Counted from the first letter of the stretch, positions 1 through 8,009 are shown. The stretch: 43,085 nt of DNA from Staphylococcus schweitzeri (GCF_002902405.1 NZ_PPQS01000026.1:121248-164332); one strand, 5' to 3'. Numbers and translations: made by a program. Notes: generated by a model not told the origin, from the letters alone.

Positions 1-159
1 GCACCGGTATTAAAAATGCATATTGATGGTAATTTGAAAGGAAGTTCTGTGGGTTATAAAAAGTTGGAAATTGACTTTTCAAAAGGTGAAAAAAGCGATT
101 TGTCAGTAATAGATTCTTTGAATTTCCAGCCGGCGAAGGTGGATGAAGATGATGAATGA
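1..159 (+). CDS. DUF576 tandem lipoprotein, C-terminal fragment (cut by window edge)
   Basis: An open frame from base 1 to a TGA at 157-159 gives the last 52 residues of a staphylococcal tandem lipoprotein (Lpl, DUF576). It carries the family's closing block with GNLKGSSVG and a [15 protein letters not shown] tail. The gene is incomplete only because the window starts inside it. Bases 2-47 are identical to 2640-2685 of the lipoprotein that overlaps the toxin gene, and 133-152 are identical to 2771-2790, so this copy is a recent duplicate of that one. Lpl proteins are membrane-anchored surface lipoproteins; some members serve as immunity proteins to the adjacent lipase toxin family (family knowledge). 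Which toxin this copy would counter cannot be read from 52 residues. Confidence 0.93.
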   Translation, partial: APVLKMHIDGNLKGSSVGYKKLEIDFSKGEKSDLSVIDSLNFQPAKVDEDDE

Positions 160-177
160 TGAGGATGGTGTGTAACA

Positions 178-957
178 ATGAAGTCTATAAAAAGGATTGG
201 ATTGTGCATTAGTTTGTTGATTTTAATCATCTTTGTTACATCTTGTGATGGTGATAATAAGATCACTGGAGATTCAAAAGAAACACAAATCAAAAAGAGC
301 TTTGCGAAAACATTAGAAATGTACCCAATTAAGAATCTCGAGGATTTATACAATAAAGAAGGATACCGTGATGGCGAATTTAAAAAGGGTGATAAGGGGA
401 CGTGGGTTCTGTATTCAGCTATAGTATCACAACCAAAAGGCGAGAGTTTAAAATCACGAGGAATGATATTAAAGTTAGATAGAAATAAGAGAACTGCTAA
501 AGGAAGTTATATTATTAGAGAATTGAAAGAAGATAAAAATCATGATGTTCAAAAAAATGAAAAGAAATATCCAGTGAAATTGGTGAATAATAGGATAGTT
601 TTGGTAAAAGATGTTAAAGACAAAAAGTTAAAAAATGAAATAGAGTCGTTTGAATTATTTTCACAATATGGAAACTTTAATCATTTTGATCGGAATGAGA
701 TTACTAATATTTCATATAATCCTAATGCTCCCAATTATTCTGCAGAATATAAAATGAAGAAAAATGACAGAAACATTCAACAGTTGAAAAAGAGATTTAA
801 TCTAAAAACTAGCAAGACACCAAAATTATTGTTTAAGGGATCTGGAGATATAAAGGGGTCTTCTGTAGGATATAAGGAAATAGAAATCATATTTAGTAGA
901 AGTAAAGAAGAAATCATTTATTATATTGACAGCGTTGAGTTCGTTCCAAGTAACTAA
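178..957 (+). CDS. DUF576 tandem lipoprotein (Lpl family)
   Basis: This 259-residue exported lipoprotein has a type II signal peptide: MKSIKR basic start, a hydrophobic stretch at about residues 8-19, and lipobox VTSC with the lipidated Cys at residue 23. The mature part holds the DUF576 core: an [13 protein letters not shown] block, [12 protein letters not shown], the [11 protein letters not shown] strand and a closing [14 protein letters not shown] block. It would be anchored to the outer face of the cytoplasmic membrane after Lgt/Lsp processing. The gene sits 18 nt after the truncated copy and 60 nt before the next, all in one direction. A purine-rich GAGGATGG lies about 10 nt before the ATG. 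Lpl proteins are known to stimulate host responses, and some neutralise the T7-secreted lipase TslA; the specific role of this copy is unknown. Confidence 0.93.
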   Translation: MKSIKRIGLCISLLILIIFVTSCDGDNKITGDSKETQIKKSFAKTLEMYPIKNLEDLYNKEGYRDGEFKKGDKGTWVLYSAIVSQPKGESLKSRGMILKLDRNKRTAKGSYIIRELKEDKNHDVQKNEKKYPVKLVNNRIVLVKDVKDKKLKNEIESFELFSQYGNFNHFDRNEITNISYNPNAPNYSAEYKMKKNDRNIQQLKKRFNLKTSKTPKLLFKGSGDIKGSSVGYKEIEIIFSRSKEEIIYYIDSVEFVPSN

Positions 958-1017
958 ACGTCGAAAAGTTGATGCTAGTTAACAAAAACATATATTGGAA
1001 ATAAAGAGAGATGTGAA

Positions 1018-1803
1018 ATGATGGGATATTTAAAAAGCATTGGATTGTGCATAAGTCTATTGATTTTAATCATTTTTGTAACATCTTGTGGTGGTAATAA
1101 GATCACTGGAGACTCAAAAGAAGAACAAATCAAAAAGAGCTTTGCGAAAACGTTAGATATGTATCCTACTGAAAATCTAGAAAACTTTTATGATAAAGAA
1201 GGATATCGAGATGGAGAATTTAAAAAAGATGATAAAGGTACTTGGCTAATTAGATCTGAAATGAAAATCCAATTAAAAGGAGAAAATCTGGAATCGAGGG
1301 GAGCAGTTTTAGAAATTAACAGAAATACTAGAACGGCTAAAGGGCATTATATTGTTAGAGAAGTTGTTGAAGATAGCGATGGAATGACACACAATCATAC
1401 AAAAAGATATCCTGTGAAAATGGAAAATAATAAAATTATTCCATTAAAACCAATTGATGATGAAATAGTTGAAAAAGAAATTGAAAAATTTAAATTCTTT
1501 GTACAATATGGGGATTTTAAAGGATTTGAAAATTATAAAGATGGGGAAGTGTCTTATAACCCAGAAGTACCAATTTACTCTGCACAATATCAATTGAAAA
1601 ACAGTGATTATAATGTAGAGAAACTACGTAAGCGATATAATATCCCGACGAAAAAGGCGCCTAAATTATTATTGAAAGGCTCGTGTAATTTAAAAGGCTC
1701 ATCAGTTGGATATAAAAATATTGAATTTACCTTTGTTGAAAATAAGGAAGAAAACATTTACTTCACAGATAGTATTAATTTCAATCCAAGTGAGGATAAA
1801 TAA
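1018..1803 (+). CDS. DUF576 tandem lipoprotein (Lpl family)
   Basis: This is the second complete paralogue, 261 residues. Two adjacent Met codons (1018 and 1021) are possible starts; a purine-rich stretch just upstream fits either. The signal peptide is nearly the same as in the preceding copy ([16 protein letters not shown]), with the lipobox Cys at about residue 24. The mature domain keeps the [26 protein letters not shown] and [11 protein letters not shown] blocks, while the middle (about residues 80-190) diverges. Conserved flanks with a variable middle are typical of this recombining family and fit specificity differences between copies (inference). About 180 nt of AT-rich DNA separate it from the next copy, so that copy may have its own promoter. 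Confidence 0.93.
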   Translation: MMGYLKSIGLCISLLILIIFVTSCGGNKITGDSKEEQIKKSFAKTLDMYPTENLENFYDKEGYRDGEFKKDDKGTWLIRSEMKIQLKGENLESRGAVLEINRNTRTAKGHYIVREVVEDSDGMTHNHTKRYPVKMENNKIIPLKPIDDEIVEKEIEKFKFFVQYGDFKGFENYKDGEVSYNPEVPIYSAQYQLKNSDYNVEKLRKRYNIPTKKAPKLLLKGSCNLKGSSVGYKNIEFTFVENKEENIYFTDSINFNPSEDK

Positions 1804-1981
1804 GTATAATTTCAATTATAAAAAATGACGTTAGAACATTTAATAATAAAGTTAAATTAGTTATATATATTAAATTGATTAAGTGAGTTTTGTTTGATAA
1901 CATAAAAGTTGAATAATCACTATTTTAATAAGTTGTATGAAATATTCAAATGTTTATAAAATTAAAGCAGAGAGATGTGAA

Positions 1982-2797
1982 ATGATGAAGTATATAAAAA
2001 AAATTGCTTTGTACATGAGTGTATTACTTTTAATCATTTTTATTGGGGGATGTGGAAATATGAAAGACGAACAGAAAAAAGAGGAACAGACGAATAAAAC
2101 AGATTCAAAAGAAGAACAAATCAAAAAGAGTTTTGCGAAAACGTTAGATATGTATCCAATTAAGAATCTCGATGATTTATACGACAAAGAAGGATATCGA
2201 GATGGCGAATTTGAAAAAGGTGACAAAGGGATGTGGACGATATATACAGATTTCGCCAAAAGTAATAAACCGGGTGAACTAAGTAATGAAGGCATGGTCT
2301 TGCACTTAGATAGAAACACACGCACAGCTAAGGGGTACTACTTTGTCAGGACGTTTTATCGCAAGGATAAATTACCTGATAGAAAAAATTATAAAGTTGA
2401 AATGAAAAATAATAAAATTATCTTATTAGACAAGGTAGAAGATCCAAATCTAAAAAAGAGAATAGAAAACTTTAAATTTTTCGGACAATATGCAAATCTT
2501 AAAGAATTGAAAAACTACAGCAATGGTGATGTCTCAATTAATGAGAATGTTCCAAGTTATGACGTGAAATATAAAATGAGTAATAAAGATGAAAATGTTA
2601 AGCAATTAAGAAGTCGTTATAATATTCCTACTGATAAATCACCGGTATTAAAAATGCATATTGATGGTAATTTGAAAGGAAGTTCCGTTGGAGATAGGAA
2701 GTTAGAAATTGATTTTTCGAAACGTGAAAATAGCCATTTATCAGTAATAGATTCTTTGGATTACCAGCCAGCGAAGGTGGATGAAGATGAAAGATAA
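1982..2797 (+). CDS. DUF576 tandem lipoprotein, candidate immunity protein (TilA type) for the downstream lipase toxin
   Basis: This is the third complete Lpl paralogue. The frame is open from 1937, but the lipoprotein signal begins at the Met pair 1982/1985 (MMKYIKK, hydrophobic core, lipobox IGGC), so the first 15 codons of the longer frame are dropped. The mature domain has the same DUF576 blocks as its neighbours plus an extra charged linker ([12 protein letters not shown]) after the lipid Cys. Its stop (2795-2797) lies inside the lipase toxin gene, whose ribosome site AAGGTGG is within this gene, so the two are almost certainly translationally coupled. The published immunity protein of TslA, TilA, is a lipoprotein encoded with the toxin. 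Assigning that role to this copy rests on position, overlap and export and is an inference. Confidence 0.92.
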   Translation: MMKYIKKIALYMSVLLLIIFIGGCGNMKDEQKKEEQTNKTDSKEEQIKKSFAKTLDMYPIKNLDDLYDKEGYRDGEFEKGDKGMWTIYTDFAKSNKPGELSNEGMVLHLDRNTRTAKGYYFVRTFYRKDKLPDRKNYKVEMKNNKIILLDKVEDPNLKKRIENFKFFGQYANLKELKNYSNGDVSINENVPSYDVKYKMSNKDENVKQLRSRYNIPTDKSPVLKMHIDGNLKGSSVGDRKLEIDFSKRENSHLSVIDSLDYQPAKVDEDER

Positions 2798-4100
2798 ATA
2801 CAAAATAGATCCAGGGACTATTAAAAATAATACAGAGGAAACTACAGCTATTTCTAAAATAAGCTACGAAGTTGAAAATGCGAATTTATATGGAGCTGAT
2901 AGTGAAGATATAACAAGACAAATAGAATATTTGAAAATCAAAAAAAAATTCCCTTCTAATCTTGAATATGTTGATAGTTACACTGATTCTCTTACTGGAG
3001 TAACAACTTCTGCTTTTTTAAATAAAGATACAGGCAAAGTAACTCTCGGGATGACTGGGACTAATTTTCAAGGTGAAGCCTTTAAAAAGTTAAAAGAAGG
3101 TGAATTTTCAAGACAAAATTTTACTAATGCTTTGGAAACAGTTAAAGATGGATATGCAGATATTAGAATATTTTATTCTCCTGCATCTGATCAAAACTCT
3201 AGATATGCGAATACACAAGAGTTCATCAAGAAAATAAAAAACAAGTATGATATTGATTTTATTACTGGGCATTCATTAGGCGGTAGAGAAGCGGTAATAT
3301 TAGGTATGAGTAATGGCATTCCTAATATTGTTGTTTATAATCCAGCGCCTATAGCAGCTAGATACTTAGATTCTAACTCGCGACTATTTAAACTATATAA
3401 AGGATATAAAGGTAACATAACTAGAGTTGTGTCTGATAAGGATTGGTTAACTAATCTTATAAAGGGAAACACGAAATATACTTATTTTGGCAATGAAATT
3501 GTGGTGCATAACGGAAAGTCACATGAAATGGATGGATTTTTAACTGAACAAGAACAAAAGATTATAAAAAAAGAACTCAAAAAACTACAAGGTTATGCAG
3601 AAGAAAATAATAAGTCGTTCGTAAAAAATTCCAATAATGCTATGTCTAAATTAGCTAGTATAGAATTACTTAGAGCCAATATGATGACTACAAATGGTGG
3701 TTGGTTATCTTCTTCACAACAGAAAGTTTTAGAAAGTTTAACAGCTTTAACAATTGCACAGTCATTCAATCAACTGATAGAGGATGAAATTAATCAAATC
3801 AAAAAAATGTATAATGAAAAGAAAAAGAAATTTGAAAAAAATTGGGAAGACGCACAAAAAGCTGGGAACGCTGTAGGTGAAGATTTGAGTGTAAGTGAAG
3901 TTCTAAATGCTTTGGATGAAGGTCAAGTGAATGAAAGTAGTATGGTAGGAGATCCTGAACAAATGATATCTCTAAATGAAAGGCAACTTTCAACGATAAA
4001 ATCTTCTATATCAAATTATATTATGAGAGTTAGGCTTAGTATTAATGAAATCGTTGATAAAGATCAGGCACTTGCGTCGCAAATAGGTGGTTTACTATGA
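2787..4100 (+). CDS. tslA: Type VII-secreted lipase toxin with reverse domain order (TslA)
   Basis: This is a two-part protein of about 437 residues with no signal peptide. The first ~255 residues form an alpha/beta-hydrolase lipase domain (lipase class 3 type) with nucleophile elbow GHSLGG, Ser at about residue 163; an Asp near 217-219 (VVSDKDW) and His near 246 (KSHEMDGF) could complete the triad. The remainder is helical, rich in Asn, Gln, Lys and Glu with a long [16 protein letters not shown] helix, and resembles an LXG/WXG-type secretion domain placed at the C-terminus. This order matches TslA, reported as a T7SSb-secreted phospholipase A that acts on staphylococci and needs small helical partners. 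ATG 2787 is preferred over 2781 because AAGGTGG ends at 2780. The gene overlaps the lipoprotein before it and the helical partner after it. The secretion machinery itself is not in this window. Confidence 0.85.
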   Translation: MKDKYKIDPGTIKNNTEETTAISKISYEVENANLYGADSEDITRQIEYLKIKKKFPSNLEYVDSYTDSLTGVTTSAFLNKDTGKVTLGMTGTNFQGEAFKKLKEGEFSRQNFTNALETVKDGYADIRIFYSPASDQNSRYANTQEFIKKIKNKYDIDFITGHSLGGREAVILGMSNGIPNIVVYNPAPIAARYLDSNSRLFKLYKGYKGNITRVVSDKDWLTNLIKGNTKYTYFGNEIVVHNGKSHEMDGFLTEQEQKIIKKELKKLQGYAEENNKSFVKNSNNAMSKLASIELLRANMMTTNGGWLSSSQQKVLESLTALTIAQSFNQLIEDEINQIKKMYNEKKKKFEKNWEDAQKAGNAVGEDLSVSEVLNALDEGQVNESSMVGDPEQMISLNERQLSTIKSSISNYIMRVRLSINEIVDKDQALASQIGGLL

Positions 4101-4423
4101 TGTTCAATCGAATTAATAATAAAAATGAATTAGAAGAATCATATGATTCTGAGAAAAAACGTATAGAGAATGAACTGCAAAACTTGAATGAGCTTAGGCA
4201 TAGAACTCGAAAAGAAAATGAACGTAGTTATGATGTTTTTCAATATTTGAAACACGAAATGAATTATAGTGAAGATGCACAAAGGAAAATGACGAGAAAT
4301 ATAGAAGCGTATGAGCAAGAAATCAATGAGATAATTAGAAAGCAAGAATGGAAATTAGAAGAATATAAAGAAAACTTAAAAAAATCTTATGAAAAGCAGT
4401 TAGATAAACTAAGTGACCAATAA
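4097..4423 (+). CDS. tlaA1: Small helical T7SS partner of the lipase toxin (TlaA1 type)
   Basis: This protein of 107-108 residues is almost entirely charged alpha-helix (long Glu/Lys/Arg/Gln runs, no Cys, no signal peptide or membrane segment) and is predicted to form a helical hairpin or coiled coil. Its ATG (4097, or 4100 as a second Met) overlaps the TGA of the lipase gene in an ATGATG arrangement, so translation is coupled and stoichiometry is likely matched. In the described TslA system two small helical partners are required for T7-dependent secretion, and at least one stacks against the toxin's C-terminal helical domain. Position and size fit the first partner. Sequence alone does not prove binding. 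Confidence 0.78.
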   Translation: MMFNRINNKNELEESYDSEKKRIENELQNLNELRHRTRKENERSYDVFQYLKHEMNYSEDAQRKMTRNIEAYEQEINEIIRKQEWKLEEYKENLKKSYEKQLDKLSDQ

Positions 4424-4438
4424 TTTGGAGGAGATTAA

Positions 4439-4777
4439 ATGGGTCCAATAGAACCAGATATAAACTTAAGAGTGCCAGATATGAGGCCAAAAATAGGACC
4501 AGATACGGGAGTTGCAATTGAAACGCTTAAACTCTTAGCTAAAATGGATGCTCAAAAAGAAAATATTCGCACAGTTATTGCACCTGAACATAAGCATAAA
4601 CATAAAGATATTGAAAACGGATTAAAAGGTGAAGAAAAAGTATTGATTGAACAAATGGCGCAGCATTGCAAAGCTTTTAAAGCTAATTTTAAAGGTGCAG
4701 CTCAAGGAGATTGGGTTAAAAGTGCCATGTCTGAGATAGACAGCATTAAGGATGACCTGAAAAAAATTAATAGCTAA
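4439..4777 (+). CDS. tlaA2: Small helical T7SS partner of the lipase toxin (TlaA2 type)
   Basis: This 112-residue soluble protein starts 15 nt after the previous gene, behind a strong GGAGGAG site at 4427-4433. The N-terminus is Pro-rich (MGPIEPDINLRVPDMRPKIG), followed by helices with a His/Lys cluster (EHKHKHK) and a terminal helix containing GDWVKSAMSEID. The W-containing short helical protein is reminiscent of the Lap/WXG100-like targeting partners that form composite T7SS signals. It closes the lipoprotein-toxin-partner operon; a terminator hairpin follows within 25 nt. The assignment as the second TslA partner is based on order, size and helical character. Confidence 0.76.
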   Translation: MGPIEPDINLRVPDMRPKIGPDTGVAIETLKLLAKMDAQKENIRTVIAPEHKHKHKDIENGLKGEEKVLIEQMAQHCKAFKANFKGAAQGDWVKSAMSEIDSIKDDLKKINS

Positions 4778-4800
4778 ACTACATATCATACCAATAAATA

Positions 4801-4860
4801 AAGCGACCGATGTTCAGTACATAATCACAACTTCAACTGACACTAGGCCGCTTCTTTTTA
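4801..4860 (+). terminator. Terminator of the lipase toxin operon
   Basis: AAGCGACC at 4801-4808 pairs with GGCCGCTT at 4846-4853 with one mismatch. An inner imperfect stem (TGTTCAGT with ACTGACA) and a T-rich tail (CTTTTTA) follow. It sits 24 nt past the last partner gene. Confidence 0.65.
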
Positions 4861-5074
4861 ATTTATTTTATTCTCATGTAAAGTAATTCGAACCGAATGG
4901 ACATATCACACTCTCAATTGTAAAAACACAACATAAATCACTGTCCCGCATTAAACAAAACCACATTCGTAACAGCAACAATAAAAATCCTTAAGTACCA
5001 AAAACGATGACCACTTTTTCAAAATCAACGCAAGTTAACCTCTCCCGAACTACTCGCTACTCTTCACCTTCAAC

Positions 5075-5269
5075 CTACAAACCATAAAGTGCAGATGTTA
5101 AGTATTGAATGGCATAGCCAATAGAAATGAAAATAGCAATCGTTATAATAGCACTGCCAATGGTATATAAAGTGTGTTTCGTAGATAAACCTTCAGTCTT
5201 TGAACCAAAAACACTTAATATAATAAACGTAATGCCAATGACATATAAAGCTAAAATGACAAATAACAT
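5075..5269 (-). CDS. Small two-helix membrane protein, unknown function
   Basis: This 64-residue protein is not recognised as a named family. It consists of two hydrophobic segments, about residues 1-20 (MLFVILALYVIGITFIIL) and 37-58 (YTIGSAIITIAIFISIGYA), linked by a polar loop SVFGSKTEGLSTKH, so it is probably a small integral membrane protein. The frame stays open to 5335, but the GAGGTG site 7 nt upstream of ATG 5269 and the lack of any signal in the longer N-terminus decide the start. It is transcribed against the toxin operon and divergently from the CobW GTPase gene, from a separate promoter within the 200 bp between them. No partner gene is apparent. Confidence 0.72.
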   Translation of the reverse strand: MLFVILALYVIGITFIILSVFGSKTEGLSTKHTLYTIGSAIITIAIFISIGYAIQYLTSALYGL

Positions 5270-5373
5270 GTTTATACACCTCGATTCTCTCTCGTGAGAT
5301 ATATCTTTGTCTTCATTATAAAGTAAAGTGCTCAATAATTTAATTAAGTATACTATTTTTTTATTATCGAAGA

Positions 5374-5402
5374 TTGCGAAAGATGAAACGCTCCTATATA
5401 AT
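5374..5402 (+). promoter_or_regulatory. Sigma-A promoter of the CobW-family GTPase gene
   Basis: TTGCGA at 5374-5379, a 17-bp spacer and a perfect TATAAT at 5397-5402. The predicted start, near 5409, falls inside the palindrome at 5402-5428. Confidence 0.72.
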
Positions 5403-5428
5403 GTAAAACGGAATTATTCCTGTTTACA
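5402..5428 (+). promoter_or_regulatory. Palindromic operator, Fur/Zur-like, over the CobW gene start site
   Basis: A 27-bp interrupted palindrome: TGTAAA, AC, GGAAT, T, ATTCC, TG, TTTACA. The 7-1-7 style core with AAT-n-ATT symmetry is the pattern used by Fur-superfamily repressors, and COG0523 GTPases related to YciC/ZagA are commonly repressed by Zur. It covers the predicted transcription start, a classic repression position. The palindrome is read directly; Zur as the binder is inference. Confidence 0.55.
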
Positions 5429-5466
5429 GACAGAGGAAACAAATAAATTGAAGTGAGGGTATATAT

Positions 5467-6669
5467 ATGGCTAAAATTCCAGTTACGGTATTAAGTGGTT
5501 ATTTAGGCTCGGGGAAAACAACGTTGTTAAATCATATTTTACAAAATCGCGAAGGTCGACGTATTGCAGTCATTGTAAATGATATGAGTGAAGTCAATAT
5601 CGATAAAGATCTTGTTGCAGATGGTGGGGGACTATCGCGTACAGATGAAAAATTAGTCGAACTCTCTAATGGTTGTATCTGTTGTACACTTAGAGATGAT
5701 TTATTAAAAGAAGTTGAGCGTTTAGTGAAAAAGGGTGGCATCGATCAAATTGTTATTGAATCAACAGGAATTTCGGAACCAGTACCTGTTGCGCAAACTT
5801 TCTCATATATTGATGATGAACTTGGCATTGATCTTACAGCAATTTGTCGTTTAGATACAATGGTTACAGTTGTTGATGCTAACCGCTTCGTACATGACAT
5901 CAACTCAGAAGATTTATTGATGGATCGTGATCAAAGCGTAGATGAAACAGATGAACGTTCGATTGCTGATTTATTAATTGATCAAGTGGAGTTTTGTGAC
6001 GTATTGATTATTAATAAAATTGATTTAATTAGTGAAGAAGAACTAGCGAAGTTAGAAAAAGTGTTAAGTGCATTGCAACCGACTGCTAAAATTATTAAGA
6101 CAACAAATTCTGAAGTAGATTTAAAAGAAGTCTTAAATACGCAGCGTTTTGATTTTGAAAAAGCGAGTGAGTCAGCAGGATGGATTAAAGAGCTTGAGTC
6201 TGGTGGTCATGCATCGCATACGCCTGAAACAGAAGAATATGGCATATCGTCGTTTGTATATAAACGTCGTCTACCTTTCCATGCTAAAAGGTTCAATGAT
6301 TGGTTAGAAAACATGCCAAATAATATCGTTCGATCAAAAGGTATCGTATGGCTAGCACAATACAATCATGTAGCATGTTTATTATCTCAAGCAGGGTCAT
6401 CTTGCAATATTCATCCAGTTACATATTGGGTGGCTAGTATGTCTGAAGCGCAACAAGTTCAAATATTAGCGGAACGTCAAGACGTCGCGGCTGAATGGGA
6501 TCCAGAATATGGTGATCGTCATACTCAATTTGTCATTATTGGTACGGATTTAGATGAAGCAACAATTACGAAAGAACTTGATGCATGCTTACTCAATGCG
6601 CAAGAAATTGACGCAGATTGGCAACAATTTGAAGATCCATATCAATGGCAAATTAGACCAGCACGCTAA
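5467..6669 (+). CDS. COG0523/CobW-family metal-chaperone GTPase
   Basis: This is a 400-residue G3E-family GTPase. The P-loop GYLGSGKTT is at residues 11-19, the metal-binding CxCC motif (CICC) at 70-73, ESTGISEP at about 98-105 as the switch II region, and NKID (in LIINKIDL) as the base-recognition motif. The C-terminal third is the CobW_C domain. Length and layout match Bacillus YciC/ZagA, proposed zinc metallochaperones made under zinc starvation. ATG 5467 follows GTGAGGG by a short gap. It is a single-gene unit with a good sigma-A promoter overlapped by a Fur/Zur-like palindrome, consistent with metal-dependent repression. The client protein and metal cannot be read from sequence; cobalamin synthesis is unlikely because no cob genes are near. 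Confidence 0.9.
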   Translation: MAKIPVTVLSGYLGSGKTTLLNHILQNREGRRIAVIVNDMSEVNIDKDLVADGGGLSRTDEKLVELSNGCICCTLRDDLLKEVERLVKKGGIDQIVIESTGISEPVPVAQTFSYIDDELGIDLTAICRLDTMVTVVDANRFVHDINSEDLLMDRDQSVDETDERSIADLLIDQVEFCDVLIINKIDLISEEELAKLEKVLSALQPTAKIIKTTNSEVDLKEVLNTQRFDFEKASESAGWIKELESGGHASHTPETEEYGISSFVYKRRLPFHAKRFNDWLENMPNNIVRSKGIVWLAQYNHVACLLSQAGSSCNIHPVTYWVASMSEAQQVQILAERQDVAAEWDPEYGDRHTQFVIIGTDLDEATITKELDACLLNAQEIDADWQQFEDPYQWQIRPAR

Positions 6670-6850
6670 AGTATAATCATTTTTAAATTGTGGCTTTGTT
6701 GCTTGCTATTTATAGAAATTAATGAAAAGTTTAGTTGATTGGAAGATGTTTTTGTTTTCAATCTATGCAAAGTGTGATAGTTTTGATAAAGCAGAAATTT
6801 GCATTTTATCCAATAGAGTTGAGACATGTATTTGTCTTGGCTCTTTTTTA
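6670..6850 (+). ncRNA. Candidate small RNA or 3'UTR between the CobW gene and psm-alpha (possible Teg41)
   Basis: This 180-bp stretch after the GTPase stop has no credible reading frame and ends in a strong intrinsic terminator (6815-6850). The published sRNA Teg41 of S. aureus lies just downstream of the psm-alpha transcript and affects PSM-alpha production, which is this position. I cannot confirm the 5' end: a weak promoter-like pair (TTGTTT, then GATAGT) lies around 6750-6780. It could equally be the GTPase 3'UTR. Confidence 0.35.
6815..6850 (+). terminator. Rho-independent terminator
   Basis: AGAGTTGAGACA (6815-6826) pairs fully with TGTCTTGGCTCT (6833-6844), counting three G-U pairs. 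A 6-nt loop and a run of six T follow on the plus strand. It ends the GTPase transcript or the candidate sRNA. Confidence 0.75.
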
Positions 6851-6999
6851 TGTATGTGTCGATGGAAGATGACGATATAATCATGACATTCGTCAAATGA
6901 AAGTACAATCAAAGTTCAATGGGCATAAAAACGAATGATGATAACCATACCTATTATTATTGCATTCATATGCAACAAGTCGTGCCGCTCTCACCCTTC

Positions 7000-7049
7000 A
7001 CCAATAAATCAACACAAAGCAAAGCCACCATCCCTATTGGTATAGTGGC
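7000..7049 (-). terminator. Terminator of the psm-alpha operon
   Basis: Read on the minus strand, GCCAC at one end and GTGGC at the other (7024-7049) close a stem with inner CC/GG pairs and a 4-nt loop, followed by a T-rich stretch (TTTGCTTTGTG). It lies 32 nt after the psm-alpha4 stop. Confidence 0.6.
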
Positions 7050-7080
7050 CTGAGAATTTTAAGTATTCAATTCGCTTAAA

Positions 7081-7143
7081 TTATTTTGCGAAAATGTCGA
7101 TAATTGCTTTGATGATTTTAATGATAGTACCTACAATAGCCAT
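7081..7143 (-). CDS. psmA4: Phenol-soluble modulin alpha 4
   Basis: This 20-residue peptide, MAIVGTIIK... ending in DIFAK, equals the known S. aureus PSM-alpha4. It is an amphipathic alpha-helical, N-formylated cytolysin exported without a signal peptide by the Pmt ABC transporter (family knowledge). It is last in the four-gene operon, with its own AGGAGGA site 8 nt upstream (minus strand). It is too short for ordinary gene calling. Compared with alpha1-3 it is more hydrophobic and less lytic in published work. Confidence 0.96.
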
Positions 7144-7206
7144 CGTTTTGTCCTCCTGTATGTTGATTTAACATAGTGATGAGTTGTTGATCGTTAATGT
7201 TTGAGA

Positions 7207-7275
7207 TTAGTTGTTACCTAAAAATTTACCTAGTAAATCTTTAAAGAATTTGAATAATTTTGCTACGAATTCCAT
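7207..7275 (-). CDS. psmA3: Phenol-soluble modulin alpha 3
   Basis: This 22-residue peptide, starting [15 protein letters not shown] and ending LGNN, equals S. aureus PSM-alpha3, the most potently cytolytic of the family and the one that forms cross-alpha amyloid fibrils (published). Lys residues line one face and Phe/Leu the other. It is the third gene of the operon, about 50 nt from each neighbour, preceded by a GGGGGCC-type purine-rich site on the minus strand. Export through Pmt and control by AgrA are family knowledge. Confidence 0.97.
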
Positions 7276-7326
7276 GTGAATGGCCCCCTTCAATTAAGAT
7301 GTACATATTTATGAGATTTTTATAAC

Positions 7327-7392
7327 TTACTTACCAGTGAATTTCTCAATTAATCCTTTAATGAATTTAATGATTCCTGCAATGATACCCAT
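7327..7392 (-). CDS. psmA2: Phenol-soluble modulin alpha 2
   Basis: This 21-residue peptide, starting [15 protein letters not shown] and ending FTGK, equals S. aureus PSM-alpha2. It differs from alpha1 at only a few positions, showing that the pair arose by tandem duplication. AGGAGG lies about 9 nt upstream. It is a formylated amphipathic helix that lyses leukocytes and contributes to biofilm structuring (family knowledge). It is the second gene of the operon. Confidence 0.97.
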   Translation of the reverse strand: MGIIAGIIKFIKGLIEKFTGK

Positions 7393-7423
7393 GTAAAAAA
7401 CCTCCTTTGTTTGTTATGAAAAC

Positions 7424-7489
7424 TTATTTGCCAGTAAATTGTTCGATTAAGCTTTTGATAACTTTAATGATGCCAGCGATGATACCCAT
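7424..7489 (-). CDS. psmA1: Phenol-soluble modulin alpha 1
   Basis: This 21-residue peptide, starting [15 protein letters not shown] and ending FTGK, equals S. aureus PSM-alpha1. It is first in the minus-strand operon and preceded by a strong AGGAGGT site. The operon's leader of about 100 nt extends upstream to a promoter region containing an AgrA-type repeat (7623-7631). The four peptides are made together under quorum sensing; alpha1 also forms amyloid fibrils in biofilm (published). Confidence 0.97.
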
Positions 7490-7622
7490 TAAGATTACCT
7501 CCTTTGCTTATGAGTTAACTTAATTGTACATAGTTATCTTGTGCATAATCGATTTTTTTCCTAACTTGAATTGTTACGGTCATAACTGCGATTTTTCTAT
7601 TTTAAAAGGACGGGAAATACTG

Positions 7623-7631
7623 CCTAACTGT
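7623..7631 (-). promoter_or_regulatory. AgrA-type binding half-site upstream of psm-alpha
   Basis: The minus strand reads ACAGTTAGG, the same nonamer found in agr P2/P3 AgrA sites. About 12 nt further downstream is a weaker TCCTTTTAA. AgrA is known to activate psm-alpha directly, without RNAIII. Placement about 130 bp before the psm-alpha1 ATG fits an activator site upstream of a weak promoter. Confidence 0.6.
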
Positions 7632-7690
7632 GCATGTGTATTTACAAAATCTTTACAATTAATGATTTAGTGGGGGATAAACTGATGAAT

Positions 7691-7719
7691 TTGACATGAA
7701 GAAGAAATTTAATTATATT
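7691..7719 (+). promoter_or_regulatory. Strong promoter for the mpsABC leader RNA
   Basis: Perfect TTGACA at 7691-7696, a 17-bp spacer and TATATT at 7714-7719. It would start RNA near 7726, about 285 nt before mpsA and about 175 nt before the terminator-like hairpin at 7901. It lies back to back with the psm-alpha promoter region. Confidence 0.65.
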
Positions 7720-7900
7720 TTAAGTTATAAGTTTAAAAATGAATAATACGTTAGGTCTCGTCTAGGCAAGGCATTTTATTATGATGAATTGAACAGACAG
7801 AAGTAACATGACATATACATAGATGCATGGGAGCACGCTTAAAGAGAACAATGTAACAAGGTATATCAACATACCATGGTGCATTGTCTAGTTAAACTGA

Positions 7901-7958
7901 AACCTGCAATAGTAAATTTTCTGCAATTATATACAGAATCTACTATTGTAGGTTTTTA
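7901..7958 (+). terminator. Terminator-like hairpin between promoter and mpsA (attenuator or sRNA end)
   Basis: AACCTGCAATAGTA (7901-7914) pairs with TACTATTGTAGGTT (7941-7954) over 14 bp with one G-U pair. An inner TTCTG/CAGAA stem and a TTTTT tail complete it. Upstream, nested stems CAATG/CATTG (7849-7853 with 7882-7886) and GGTAT/ATACC (7860-7864 with 7871-7875) suggest a folded leader. No promoter of similar quality lies between this hairpin and mpsA. Confidence 0.68.
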
Positions 7959-8009
7959 TTTATACACATAAGCAATTATGCGAGAGATTAGAAATGAGGA
8001 GGTTATGCA

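Noticed and set aside
4861..5074. Possible remnant gene between the toxin operon and the small membrane protein
   Set aside because: The minus-strand frames are broken by stops within 25-40 codons, with no ribosome site or recognisable motif. I see nothing supportable there.
6666..6908. Minus-strand 80-codon frame after the CobW GTPase gene
   Set aside because: It runs antisense through a terminator hairpin, has no ribosome site and has random-looking composition.
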